64,000 nucleotides of DNA, taken from contig JAKTNV010000001.1 of the NCBI GenBank assembly GCA_022747635.1, positions 46,136,446 through 46,200,445 on the forward strand, read 5' to 3'. Made by a program: the position numbers and the translations under genes. The notes below the pieces were generated by a model that did no database searches, was not told where the DNA came from, and saw only the letters and a list, made by a program, of their open reading frames with translations. Shown here in pieces: positions 36,401 to 47,000 of this stretch (its first letter is position 1; each line of letters starts with the position of its first letter). This DNA is from Hetaerina americana. Lineage: Eukaryota > Arthropoda > Insecta > Odonata > Calopterygidae.

Positions 36401-36535
36401 GAACACGTCGCCCGTGCCCTCCGTGTCACTGCAAACGCCGCCCTCCGGCTTCACTGCCTGCTCTGCGCCGCTGCGGATCACACTCGCCGATCCCAGCAGC
36501 AGTGCGAGAACCAACGCGGACATCCTTCCAATCAT
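33449..36535 (-). CDS. gene B: secreted single-NHR-domain protein
   Basis: Proposed CDS: complement(33449..33607, 34424..34511, 34790..34963, 35637..35757, 36226..36535), 852 nt, 283 residues, GT-AG introns, phases 1,2,2,0. The architecture equals gene A: signal peptide, two-cysteine module with N-H-S site, and an NHR domain from about residue 120 to the C-terminus (DRLGVMRREDGSIHF...NG...GPAVPNVPEPVYGIFEVWYD). Compared with A, I count 2 changes in the 103 residues of exon 1, none in exon 2, 3 in exon 3, 3 in exon 4 but 13 in the 52 of exon 5. B has no frameshift or early stop. It lies opposite A, tail to tail. A candidate AATAAA on the minus strand is at 33,118-33,123. Confidence 0.9.
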
Positions 36536-36608
36536 GCCCAGTGAATGGGACGGTCTGCCCCTTGAGGATGCTGGGAAGTTCTTTTCCTTTGAACTTAATC
36601 TCAGAGTG

Positions 36609-36649
36609 TTTTATAGCCTTTCTTTCCAAATGTGGCAATGTTCCGCGTC
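36609..36649 (-). promoter_or_regulatory. core promoter of gene B
   Basis: On the minus strand TATAAAA lies at 36,615-36,609, and the conserved GACGCGGAACATTG lies at 36,649-36,636, the same arrangement and spacing to the ATG (101 bp) as gene A. Confidence 0.65.
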
Positions 36650-36703
36650 GTTTGGCTAGAGTTCTAAGAAACGATCTGATTTGACCGATGGTGGGTTTCT
36701 TTT

Positions 36704-37108
36704 ATGCTCTTGAAAGTATATTTCCCCGCTCATACTTCCGTCATTGAGTTTGATATGATGACATATTTGAATGCTGAGTATATTTGGATATGGTTTTCCG
36801 TCACGGCTCCTTTTCCGTTTGCATATGATGGAATCAAACGGAGTTATAATGAAACGACCATTACTTCTTTAGGCAATAATGTACCGTCTGAACTTGAACT
36901 GATATTTAATCATGGCAACAATGATCAGTTTAAATGTGACCCATTTCCATTTTCTAAAAGTTTATGTATTCTATTAAAATTCTCCTCCCTTGATGGAGGA
37001 TATTCAAAATGTCGTTTTCAGGATCTGGCGTCTGAAGAAGATCATAATCGATGCAGGGAGGATGGGCAGCTTAAAAAAACCTCCCTTAAAAATAAATTGA
37101 AACTTTAA
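36704..37108 (+). other. mirror copy of the upstream divergent ORF
   Basis: A 134-codon frame corresponds to 24118-24546. It ends 8 codons earlier through a base change creating TAA. See the note on the partner; coding status is doubtful. Confidence 0.25.
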
Positions 37109-37694
37109 AAAATTCTTCCAATTCGGTCTTTATTTAACTGAGCGAAAATGAAGATGAAGTTTTCCCAAATATTTTTGTAGTTCATTTTCAAATGTGTCCG
37201 AAATCTTCCCTGACGGCGGCCTGCAATGCCATCAACAGTGTTTCTCGTAATAATATTCGTCTCCCTTTTGGTCTTCGTCAATTCGCGAATTATATTGTAT
37301 CGTAGGACGAATATATAATGTATTTGTAATAATTTTTAAATATTTTGCGTTAACAGTTTCGCCTGAATATAAAATTTGTGGACTTTTTGGACTAAACTAT
37401 GAATGAAGGAGACTATCGTCTAGACTGACTTTTCGGTTACATAATGGAATTAAAAATAATGGAGTGGTGACGAAAAGAAAATCACCTCTTCAAGCAAATA
37501 TTTCCCCATGTTGCTTGAAGTCAGACGAAGGAATAAAATATCAGTGGAATGGCATCCAGTTTCCAAATTAGATATTTTTTAAACTCCTGGATAGAAATAT
37601 AAAAATAGGCGTTCCAAAAATGTCACATCGGAAATGTGGAGATATATTTGCACGGAATCATAGAAAACAATTTTTTTTAAGGCTTTTGATATCA

Positions 37695-37790
37695 GTCTAA
37701 ATATATGTGGCTGTTGTCTGGACGGCAATTTGGAGATAGGAGTTTGAATCCCGGTGCATATGATTGAATTTTTCCACTATGATACCTTTT
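37695..37790 (+). repeat. tRNA-derived SINE-like fragment
   Basis: A degenerate A-box area and a B-box-like GAGTTTGAATCCCGG at about 37,740 are followed by wording close to the tail shared by other SINE heads here. It is strongly decayed. Confidence 0.4.
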
Positions 37791-39590
37791 TTGTCAATCA
37801 TCACAACTTATTAAATGATTAGAAGCCCTTAGGTAAATTACGAAATGATTCGATGTTAAATCTGTTGGCGATAACCGACCGTATAACTAATGTGATTCAA
37901 GTTAATCATTATCCAAAATGTATCTTATCAAGACCAAAAACCAATTATCTAAGCATAAAATGAGAAAGCACTATTCTCTACTGCACTCAATACTCGATAG
38001 TCACCTGAATTATATTCTTCATAAGTAAGTACCTGTATATCGTAGGTTTTCAAATACTACTTGATCAACGATGTTAACTTCGGGTGTAGTCTTTCAAATC
38101 GCGTCATTCGAAGTGCACTGGTGCAAATAGTAATTGCACTGACGCCATTAATCGCATTTTCAGGGTAATCAGTTGCAAGAGTTTCCGAAATTCGTGCACC
38201 CCAGCCTAAAAGGTCGACAGCCGGCGATAAAAAATGAATTGTCCTAGGTAGCATATGATAACATTTTTTTAATAAGGAACATATCTTATAATAAACAAAA
38301 TTTAATTCGTCACCTAATGGAAATTCACATCATAACTCATCTTGAATTTTATTTATTCAATTGTGTAAGATATCAAGGCATACAATGACGTGTTTTCTGA
38401 AAACGGTGTTCAAGTCGATCGCCACCAATGAGAATATGCAGTTATTAGATGAAAAAAGAAAATCGTTACAACTGAATAAATGCTTTTTATCAACAAAAAA
38501 TATTAAACAGGAATATTAGAATCAACCTAAAACGTTTTATATTCTAAAAATTAAAAAAAAAAATTCCTGAGATAGGAATAAGCTTCTAAAAGCTAATTGC
38601 ATATCTCGCAGACAAGCAACGTCATTTTTGCTTTTAAACCTTACAAGCAATCTCCCCACCAATAATGTCGGGAGAAAATCATCAGAGTTTCCGTGAACTT
38701 TCTTAGTGATATTGAATAGTATGTTTATATGGTTTTCAATCAGGCTCCTATTTTTAGGAACTCGAGAGTTATTTCTTCGGTCCGACATATTTCGTAGATT
38801 TCCTTCGCAAGCATTGCAATCAGTGTAGCAAGAGTCAGTAATATTTTTGTTTGTTTTGTATACATTGTAACGATGCGGACACATTTCTACAATCAACACG
38901 GCATTTCAATCATATAAGGGAAAAGTGTTTCCTGTATCCTGCAACGGCATACTGATTTCGGCCGTAGACCGCATGCGACATTAATTCCCTTAAATAGAGC
39001 AGATAATATGAACCATTTTTATCGTATTTGGACAATGGAAAAGACATCGACGCATTCCATCAAAGGATCTCAAGTTTCCTAAAGCAACCTCATGCTAAAA
39101 CTATGTGCCCACCACAAGGGCGAAGAAAACTTATAAAAGTAGCGATGAATATATCAATCTGAAATAAATGTCACATAAAAATTATATCAGGTCCCAGAAT
39201 TCCATTGTGAGGCATATATCCATCGAATGAGATATATTATTAGAAACATTATTTAGAAGTGCCTAGTTCCAATAAAACTATGTTTTAAAATACTAATCTC
39301 GGCCTTTTCGATACAAAAACTATCCAATGATTCATTTCACATCATTAAGTTTCGGAGATAGCCATTGGTCATTGGCTCATTTTGTATCTGGAATCCGGTT
39401 CTCACGTCACCAATAAGCCACCAGTGTAGAGATAAGGTAAAATCTACCCGTATTTTGCCACGGTACTATAACTAAACGATATATTTATATTTTAATTTCT
39501 TTAAAATATATTTTCCATAATTTTTTTAATAGGTAAACGGAAATTTTTTTATTAATATTATGTAGTGGCAATATTCTCTGAGTAAACCTA
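37791..39590. other. intergenic, nothing recognised
   Basis: The 120-codon minus frame at 38537-38899 shows no motif, ends in a low-complexity A/T run and has no splice partner that I can see. I treat it as chance. No other feature was found. Confidence 0.45.
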
Positions 39591-39690
39591 GATTCGAGAT
39601 TTTCACATCGTAAAAATCATTCACCTCCACCGGGATTCAAATCCAGATCCATCAACATGTAGACGAGTGTTTTCATCAGTAAATACATCG
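39591..39690 (-). repeat. tRNA-derived SINE head, antisense
   Basis: GTAAAAATCATTCACCTCCA followed by CCGGGATTCAAATCC is the complement of the B box plus tail of the SINE type seen at 30,335. It forms an inverted pair with the next SINE. Confidence 0.6.
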
Positions 39691-39694
39691 AGAC

Positions 39695-39800
39695 TCTGAC
39701 CTATTCCGATCACTTAGCTGGAGATTTTGGGAACCGGGTTCGAATTCTGGCAAAGGTGAATGATTTTTACTCTGTGAAAGTCTCGCATATCTGTGTACAC
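39695..39800 (+). repeat. tRNA-derived SINE head, sense
   Basis: GATCACTTAGCTGGAGATTT and CCGGGTTCGAATTCTGGC are followed by AAAGGTGAATGATTTTTACT. It faces away from the preceding antisense copy, about 60 bp apart. Confidence 0.6.
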
Positions 39801-39989
39801 AAGAGGGTGACACTGCTATAGTTACCATTACGGTATTTCCCGTAGAACCTTTGAATTTAGCTAATTCCATAAGTGAAATGACATACCTATAAATTTCCTG
39901 GAATTTACGTTACCCGAAAAGTTATTTCGGGAATCACAGGATCCGGTTTTGCGTCAAACTCCTGTACTTTATTTATTCTTAAGTCCCCG

Positions 39990-41100
39990 TATTGCAAGGT
40001 TGAACCCGCCCTTCAGGGTGGAATTCCCCTTTCCTCAGCGTTGACTTGACTCCTCCTCTTGCTCCAATCTCAAACTCGCTTTTCCCTTATCCACCGTTAA
40101 TTCTTATTTTGATCTCTTTTACTACGGCCTCCTTATCGCTCGAAAACTCCCCACTGCTGGCATTCAATCCAGTTTCCCTTCCCTTCTTCTTACCGAAATG
40201 GAATTCTTTCTTCTAACGCAATATGTACGTACCGACGGCTTCCGTTTTCCCACTTGGTCATGAGCTTTTCCCCTTCTTATTGCCCATTGTTCCTCCGAAT
40301 ATATTTCCCTTGCTTTACTTAAATTCCCTGTTTGTGTCATTCCTAAGCTTTTTATACTCTCCTTTGTCCTCTTGATGAGTTCAGTACTTCAGCACCCTTC
40401 TTCAATTTATTATCTCTATTAGTCCCGTGTTTTTATCCATTTCCTTATATCCTCAGCGGATTTCCTTCCAATTAAACCCTCTGCTATCGTTCAAAATTCA
40501 CAACTTCTTGTTAACATCATCTTCTTCTGAAAGTTAAATGAACCACCTGTTATTTCCTTGTATTGTGTCAAGGTGTCTTTGTACATGGTGCCCACTAAGT
40601 TGCTCTTTCCTCTTTAAATTCTTGAATTTAAAGTTACATTTGGCCATTACTGAATTGTTATCACTAACGATGTCTTCACTCTAATAACTGCGACTATCAT
40701 CCACCCGGTTCCTAAACCTCCGTTGATCAGAGTGAATCCTATCTTTATCCTCCTAACACCGCTAAGAGCCTTCCAGGTGTAACACCCGCGTCTGCACCAG
40801 GTCCTCGAGCCGTATATTGCTCACCACGAGGTCATATTTAGAGCTCTCCTTCGTTCCACCATAAATAAATCTCAACTTTCCACTCCTCAATTCCCATAGC
40901 TGTGACCATCGGACTTCTCGAACTCTTATAAATCTATTCTCTTCCTTTTTGTTTCCATTTGCAAAATATCCTTCATTTTTGTTTTCATTTACAAATTATC
41001 AAAACTACCACATTAATGCCGAGTCTTAACATTCCAGATTCCGATTCTCCTTTCCTGACTTTACGTTCCTTTTCTGGAAAAACGCCCTTTAGTGGTTCTC
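39990..41100 (-). mobile_element. LINE remnant, heavily decayed
   Basis: The minus-strand translation gives scattered endonuclease/linker wording without any frame above 60 codons. The C/T-rich style of the plus strand equals other antisense LINE copies in the window. Confidence 0.4.
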
Positions 41101-44000
41101 TCTCGGAGATTCGAATAGGGGGAGGGACTTTTTAGCTCCCGATGACTTAACTGAAGAGTAACATCATACATGTAAGTTTTTGTTACTTGAGATAACGTCT
41201 TGGGATAACATTTCTACATCAGCGGTATCACGTAGCCTTCTGACGTTCATGCCTTTAACTACCTCCCTCTGGTTCCTCCGTGTTTAGGATTTCTCAGTCC
41301 ACGGATAAAAGAGAACTACCCACTCAGTGGTAATATTTTCATAAAATTGAATAGAGCACTAAGATTTGAAGTAATTATTTCAAAACTTAAAGACTATAAG
41401 GTTTCTAGGGAGAAAAGATATTTGTATTTTTTTTTTATTTTAAGTTTTATTGTCATCCGATCATAAACCTTTATTATGACTTTAATTTGATCAGTAGGAC
41501 CTCATTAGAAAGAAGTGGAAGGGGTCAGATTTTCAATTTCTAGCTTAGCATTCCATCGACAAGTAGTAAGTTAAAAAATGAATACTCCTGGGAGATTAGG
41601 GGAGCTACAAACAAAGCAAAAAGCAGCCGATGGCCCGTGGATTCATTGTTAACGACGACTTCAAAAATGTGAACGAACCTTTGGGAGATAGTTTAATTAC
41701 GCAATACTCATGGTTAACATAATGTATGCGTTTTAACTGGAGAATACAATAACGTGACGTGATTCATGTGACCATCGAGGGGGGAGCAACATCTGTCCCC
41801 GTGATTGCTGACATTCGGTGATGGCGAATGAGGAAAGGGAAGAGCGAAACGAAATATAAAGGTAGACAATGTGGTTTAACACACCATTATAGGCCAACTT
41901 AGGTTGATGCGTTGGCTGACAAGCACGAAGGTCATAGGTTCGACTTCTACGTCAAATATGAATGCCTTGCCAGAGTGAAATGGTTTTTACTGAAATTTTT
42001 AACGTTGGATAATGGCCTTGGTTGTTTCAAATCAACGGAGTTCAAAAAAAACTTACTCTTAATGACATCATAGAAGAAAAAAATCACTGCCTCATCCCAG
42101 TCGAGGGATTCTACGACAGCGAAATTCCAATCATAAGCGACCCTGAAAAAAAGGTCACCGATTATGAGCGTGCTGGGGTTACTTGAATGTTTTCCTTTTC
42201 TAGGTCAACGTTTCACATGCGTTAACTTATTCCACTTACAAGAAAACCGATAGAACCACTACTGTTTCAGTTATTGATGCAAGTTTCTTCCAGAGCAGCA
42301 TGGTCATTTTATTTGCTTGCAAGAGAGCAAAGTAAGTCGGCGAAGAAACTTTGATCAGTCGACAACAGAATTATCTTTCTTCGGGAATATTTCTTGAAGA
42401 TGGCGTTGCCGATTTAACCATTAAGCTTGAATACGTGTGCGTCAGTATTTTCTTAAAATAACTAAAATTTGTCGTTATAAGTATGAAATATTCACGCCTG
42501 TTTCGGTAAACCCAACTTATAAATACTGATTAAAAACCACGCGTCCACACCTTTGTATTGGAAGTCAGGAATACCTTCAAGCATTTGCCATAATTATATA
42601 AATGCATATTAATTCCATACAATCCCGTGAATATAAATAAAAGACATCATTTTTCATGAGAATTCAGTAACGAGGCAGAAAGATAGCGTGTACTAGGAGT
42701 TCTTCACGCTTGCCGGATATAAATTTTAAAATATGAAAAGATCAAACACATTTTAGGCATTAATTTGAAAACATTTCTTAAATTCAGAAATTTAATTGAA
42801 AGCCTGCAGGTTTTAAATGAAGGTACTTTAAACAGTAGCTGAGATAGTCTAACCTAAACAGCTCAATTCCTTGTTAAGGAATCATCAATTTGTGGGACTT
42901 GTTTATTCATTACCTCTGCTAAGTGTCCAGAAAATGAACAGAGGCTTTATTGCTGATTGATAAAATTTCACCACGAACCCTTATAAGCCGTCAGTGCACC
43001 TTTCTTAGAACATCAGCCAGCCATAATGTCTACTAATAAATTTGAATACATTTTCTATCTGATTTATTTTCACGTGAGTCGTAAATGTAACATTCTTTAT
43101 TTTTCTCTAAAAAGAGGGACAACAAATTACTCTTATAAAATGGTTGACATATGAAAACAGTCAACGTTTCTGATTTGTCTTTTCCCATTTGCACAACATC
43201 ACCCATGCGTGAAATGTCAAAAATCATTTTAAAAATTTCGAGAATTATCTAAAGAAATTGTTGAATTTCTCTTTTAAAGTCGTAAAATTTATTTTATTGG
43301 GAAGATTTGTGTCATAAGCTCATTGGAAGAATGTTAAGTATTAATCGGCCAAAATCGTGTTAGTGTTAGACATTTCAGTCAGAAATTTCGCTTACGAAAT
43401 TTCCAGTTGGCAGGACGGTTGTCATGGGCCGACTCATGTCACAATATAATATCAACTAAATAAATGGGGGTATCGTATGAACACACATACGGTAGGTAGG
43501 CCGCTGTAGTTTCTCATGTTCGAGTTCACTAAACAAGCATTTTGTTAATCAAGATAACCTGAGCGAATCAATAATCTCCTAAATGCTTCTCAAAGGAAAG
43601 CATTAATTTACCTGAAATTTCAAACAGCCGTTTCCCTTGAAATGTGTATCTGCTGCCCTTGTTCCGAGACAAAGTAAATTTAATATTCTTCCACATTTCC
43701 ACTCCCAATTTTATTTTTCTTTATCCAAAAAAATTTCTTCCTGATAAATATTACGAGAATACGTCAATTATGTCTACTCTACCTCTAATTGTTAATATAT
43801 ATGAGTTGATACGGGCAATTAAATTAAAGGGTTGCCAGAGTTAATTACCACCACCGTTCATTATTCAGTCGCACAACATGCACTCGAAAAATTTGAAATA
43901 CATCAAAATAAGAAACAGCCAAGATTGGAGGGAAATATCTAAATACACTCTTATCAGAGCTTACTCAAACTGGTTGATTTTTTAGTTTTGTTTACCAAGC
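41101..44000. other. intergenic, one SINE fragment, otherwise nothing
   Basis: A SINE-like head (GATGCGTTGGCTGACAAGCA, then ATAGGTTCGACTTC, then TGGTTTTTACTG) is at about 41,905-42,000. The rest has no recognised coding region or repeat. Confidence 0.45.
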
Positions 44001-44004
44001 GGCA

Positions 44005-44014
44005 TATTTAAATA
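44005..44014 (+). promoter_or_regulatory. TATA-like box of gene C
   Basis: TATTTAAATA lies 74 bp before the chosen ATG. The string TTAAATACTC here is also found upstream of gene D. The GGAACATTG element of A, B and D is not seen. Confidence 0.5.
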
Positions 44015-44087
44015 CTCCAAGAGACCATCGACCACCAGTCCAATGCCATTGATAAACTCTCTACGACTTGCTCAGCGAAGGGATGCA

Positions 44088-47000
44088 ATGATTGAGAGGT
44101 TTTTGATTTGCCTCACTATCTGTGGTTTGGTAACTTCGGAGACTTCATCAGTGCAAAAATGTTACCCAGTAGATATCGAGTCAAATTACTGGGATTTCAC
44201 TCTCTCAAGATTTCGAAACGAAAGCGGAGAGTGGGTGAATTTTTCGACATCGCGAGAACGAGGTGATTCGACGAGGGACACCGCTGTACACGTGACGGAA
44301 ACTCTTTTTGAATGTGCCGGGAAGAAAATGGTCAGATTGCAAGGGACCCTGAGAGGTAAGTTTTTTAAAAAAATCTATCTCTTCTCATTATTTTCGTTTG
44401 TTTTTTCCCCACTTAAGCTTGTAATTTTAATATGGTAACCAAGGGAAACTGATTTCTTCGACCTTTCAAAGTCTTAGATTATCATCCGCCAAAATATTTA
44501 TTTTACCAGAGCGGCTATTTCACGGGCTTTAAGACCGGGATATTTTTAGTTCATCATTAGGTATTTCTTTCTAAATCGACTATTTGCAACGGCTAGGGCA
44601 AGCCTTAGGTAAGCAAAGTGCTCGGGATAAGTTGTGTTAAATTATGGGTTTAGATAAGAGCTCTCTCTGTCATTTCTACCTACATTATTGTCGGTTTTAA
44701 TTTTAATTGATTTTGAGTGCTATATCTGATGCCTCCACGAAACCTATTATATAAACAAAGATTAAATGACCATATGGGCCACCCTGCCATAGAATATGTC
44801 TTACAATAATGACGGAATGATTTTAGACTATTATTAGGGTAATTGTACGCAAAATTACTACTACGTAGCATTATTGGAGCAAGTTTATAGGTCCAAAAAT
44901 AACGGTTGTCCAATATTATTTCAAAATCGCTCGTATTTTCAAAATTTTCTCTGTCGCTTGTTTACACTTATACTCTTTGCAACTCAATAGGAACCATCTA
45001 GCTCTCATCTTAATTACTTTCAGTCACTATAAAGACAGGACACTATTTAATGAAATATATTGTGTTTTATTTAAACGAAGTCAACCCTTAAAAATAAAGC
45101 TCAGATAACGTATAGTTAAATGTCCCCCTCTAGCTATATAACGAAAAAAATAGGATATTCACGATCGAGTGATTTGTAGGAAAATGATATCCTCTCTCGA
45201 AAGATGGATCAGTTACTTACGTAACCACGTAACCCTTAGGGAAATGTTCTGTGATTCAGGAATAGCTCCCTCTCTTTAAATTACGCAGTTTTCCGCTACA
45301 CAAGAGCGATGCCACTTCAAAATGCTACCGATAATCTCACTGAGGTGCAAATTGTCCCCTAATAAACATTGGTTTATTCCGCCGGAGTCTCTCAGCTTTC
45401 TCAATTACGTGCGATTTCCGATCCCTTTTTACAATGAACTAAAAAGATTAGCGTGATATTAATTAGAATAAAAGAGCGGTGAGAAGTAATGGTAACAATC
45501 TTCTATGTGATAAGGGTACAAAGCGAGTATAAGTTACACAAGTGATTTTTAAAATAGGGTAAATCTCAATAAAGCCATGTCGCAACACTGTTGCTCGACA
45601 CGATATTGAGGGTTACGCAGTGCATTCTGGTTGTATAATCTCCACTCTTTTATTCTGAATCAGGGCATATTAGATTGTTCTACCTTGATTGTATCTCCCA
45701 GAATTTGTTACATAACTGTCATCATATGTAACCAAATAAATAGAGCGGCGGACGCATTAAATACGATATTAATTTTATTAATACTTATCGCATCAAATAC
45801 CTCCGTGTCGATAGTTTACTCAGATTCCGAACGAATTTTTCCCACCAATTGCGATCAAGGAAGTTGAAGTCATAATAAAGTTAAGATTGCTTTACCACGA
45901 CTTGCATTTAGAACCATTTTTCATTATTAAAATCTACATGCTACTAAGCAATCATAGGGAGGAGGAAGTCGACAGGGTAAATGATCAGCAAGAAGAAATA
46001 CTTGCGAGTGTTCCAAGAAGGAAATATAGAATGATGATGATGGGGGATTGGAACGCGACGGCAGGTGAAGGATTGGATAATGGTAATGAAGCAGGGTTCC
46101 AAGGTTTAGGAACAAGGAATGACCGCGGGGAGAAAGCAATAGATATCAATCTGCAGGAGATAGGGGTTAATCATAACGAATACATGGTTTAGACACCACA
46201 TTAGGCGTAGGTACACATGGAATATGCCGGGGGATTCAGAAATATACGAGTATGTTTCATTATTTTATTTTTTAGAAAAGGCACTTAATTCGCACAGGTT
46301 ACCAGGAGGGAGTGCGGACAAAGACCCGTAATATAGTGATAATTAAATGTTACGTCTGATTTAAGAGGATAAAATTGGGAAATGAAACGTAGAGGAATTT
46401 ACCGGAACGACTAGAAAGAAATATTAGCTGGCTGAAGAGAAAAACGTGAATGAGAAAAGGGAGCTGGGTACTAAAGGAGAAAATAGGAACATCAAAAAAG
46501 GAATGTTGAAAGCCACGAACGAAACCATGAGAATAGAAAGTAAGAAAAATACTAGAAATCCATAAATTATGGAGGATAAGATCAGAAAGGGAGGCGAGAG
46601 AAGTAATTGAAAGAATGTAAATACACAGGTAAAATGAAATTCAAGGCATTAAATTATAAAATGAGACACGAAACTAATAGGGATGAATAATTGTAGTGGA
46701 AGATGTGTAGCAGGTATGTGGGGAGTTTATCAAGGAAGGCTGAAATAGGAGCGCTTAAGAGGAAGGGGAAAGCAGTGACAGGAAGCAGAAAGAGAAAACC
46801 CATGCAAAAAATCAAATATGAGTCGAAAAATTACTATTTAAATCAGGGAAGATTCGACAGAGATTGAAAGATTATTTTGGGAATATTAAATGAAGAATAC
46901 AATGTATCTTTCCACTGTCCTTTAGTACCTGATGATGACGCTTGAGTATTGAAACTAGTTGTACGTGAACAAAGGACAGTGGAAAGATACATTGTACTCT

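Larger units (their letters stand above)
34424..37665 (-). repeat. right arm of large inverted duplication (contains gene B exons 1-4)
   Basis: This is the reverse-complement partner of 23,584-27,138. The outer edge lies at CATAGAA (37,659-37,665), beyond which the two flanks differ. The 7.3-kb spacer between the arms carries the 3' ends of both genes plus LINE, SINE and microsatellite sequence. Confidence 0.85.

Noticed and set aside
38537..38899. 120-codon minus-strand open frame as a gene
   Set aside because: No motif, no signal peptide of good quality, ends in low-complexity sequence, and no splice partner found.
44043..44087. Upstream ATG of gene C
   Set aside because: It adds a polar 15-residue stretch before the hydrophobic core of the signal peptide and does not align with the starts of genes A, B and D.
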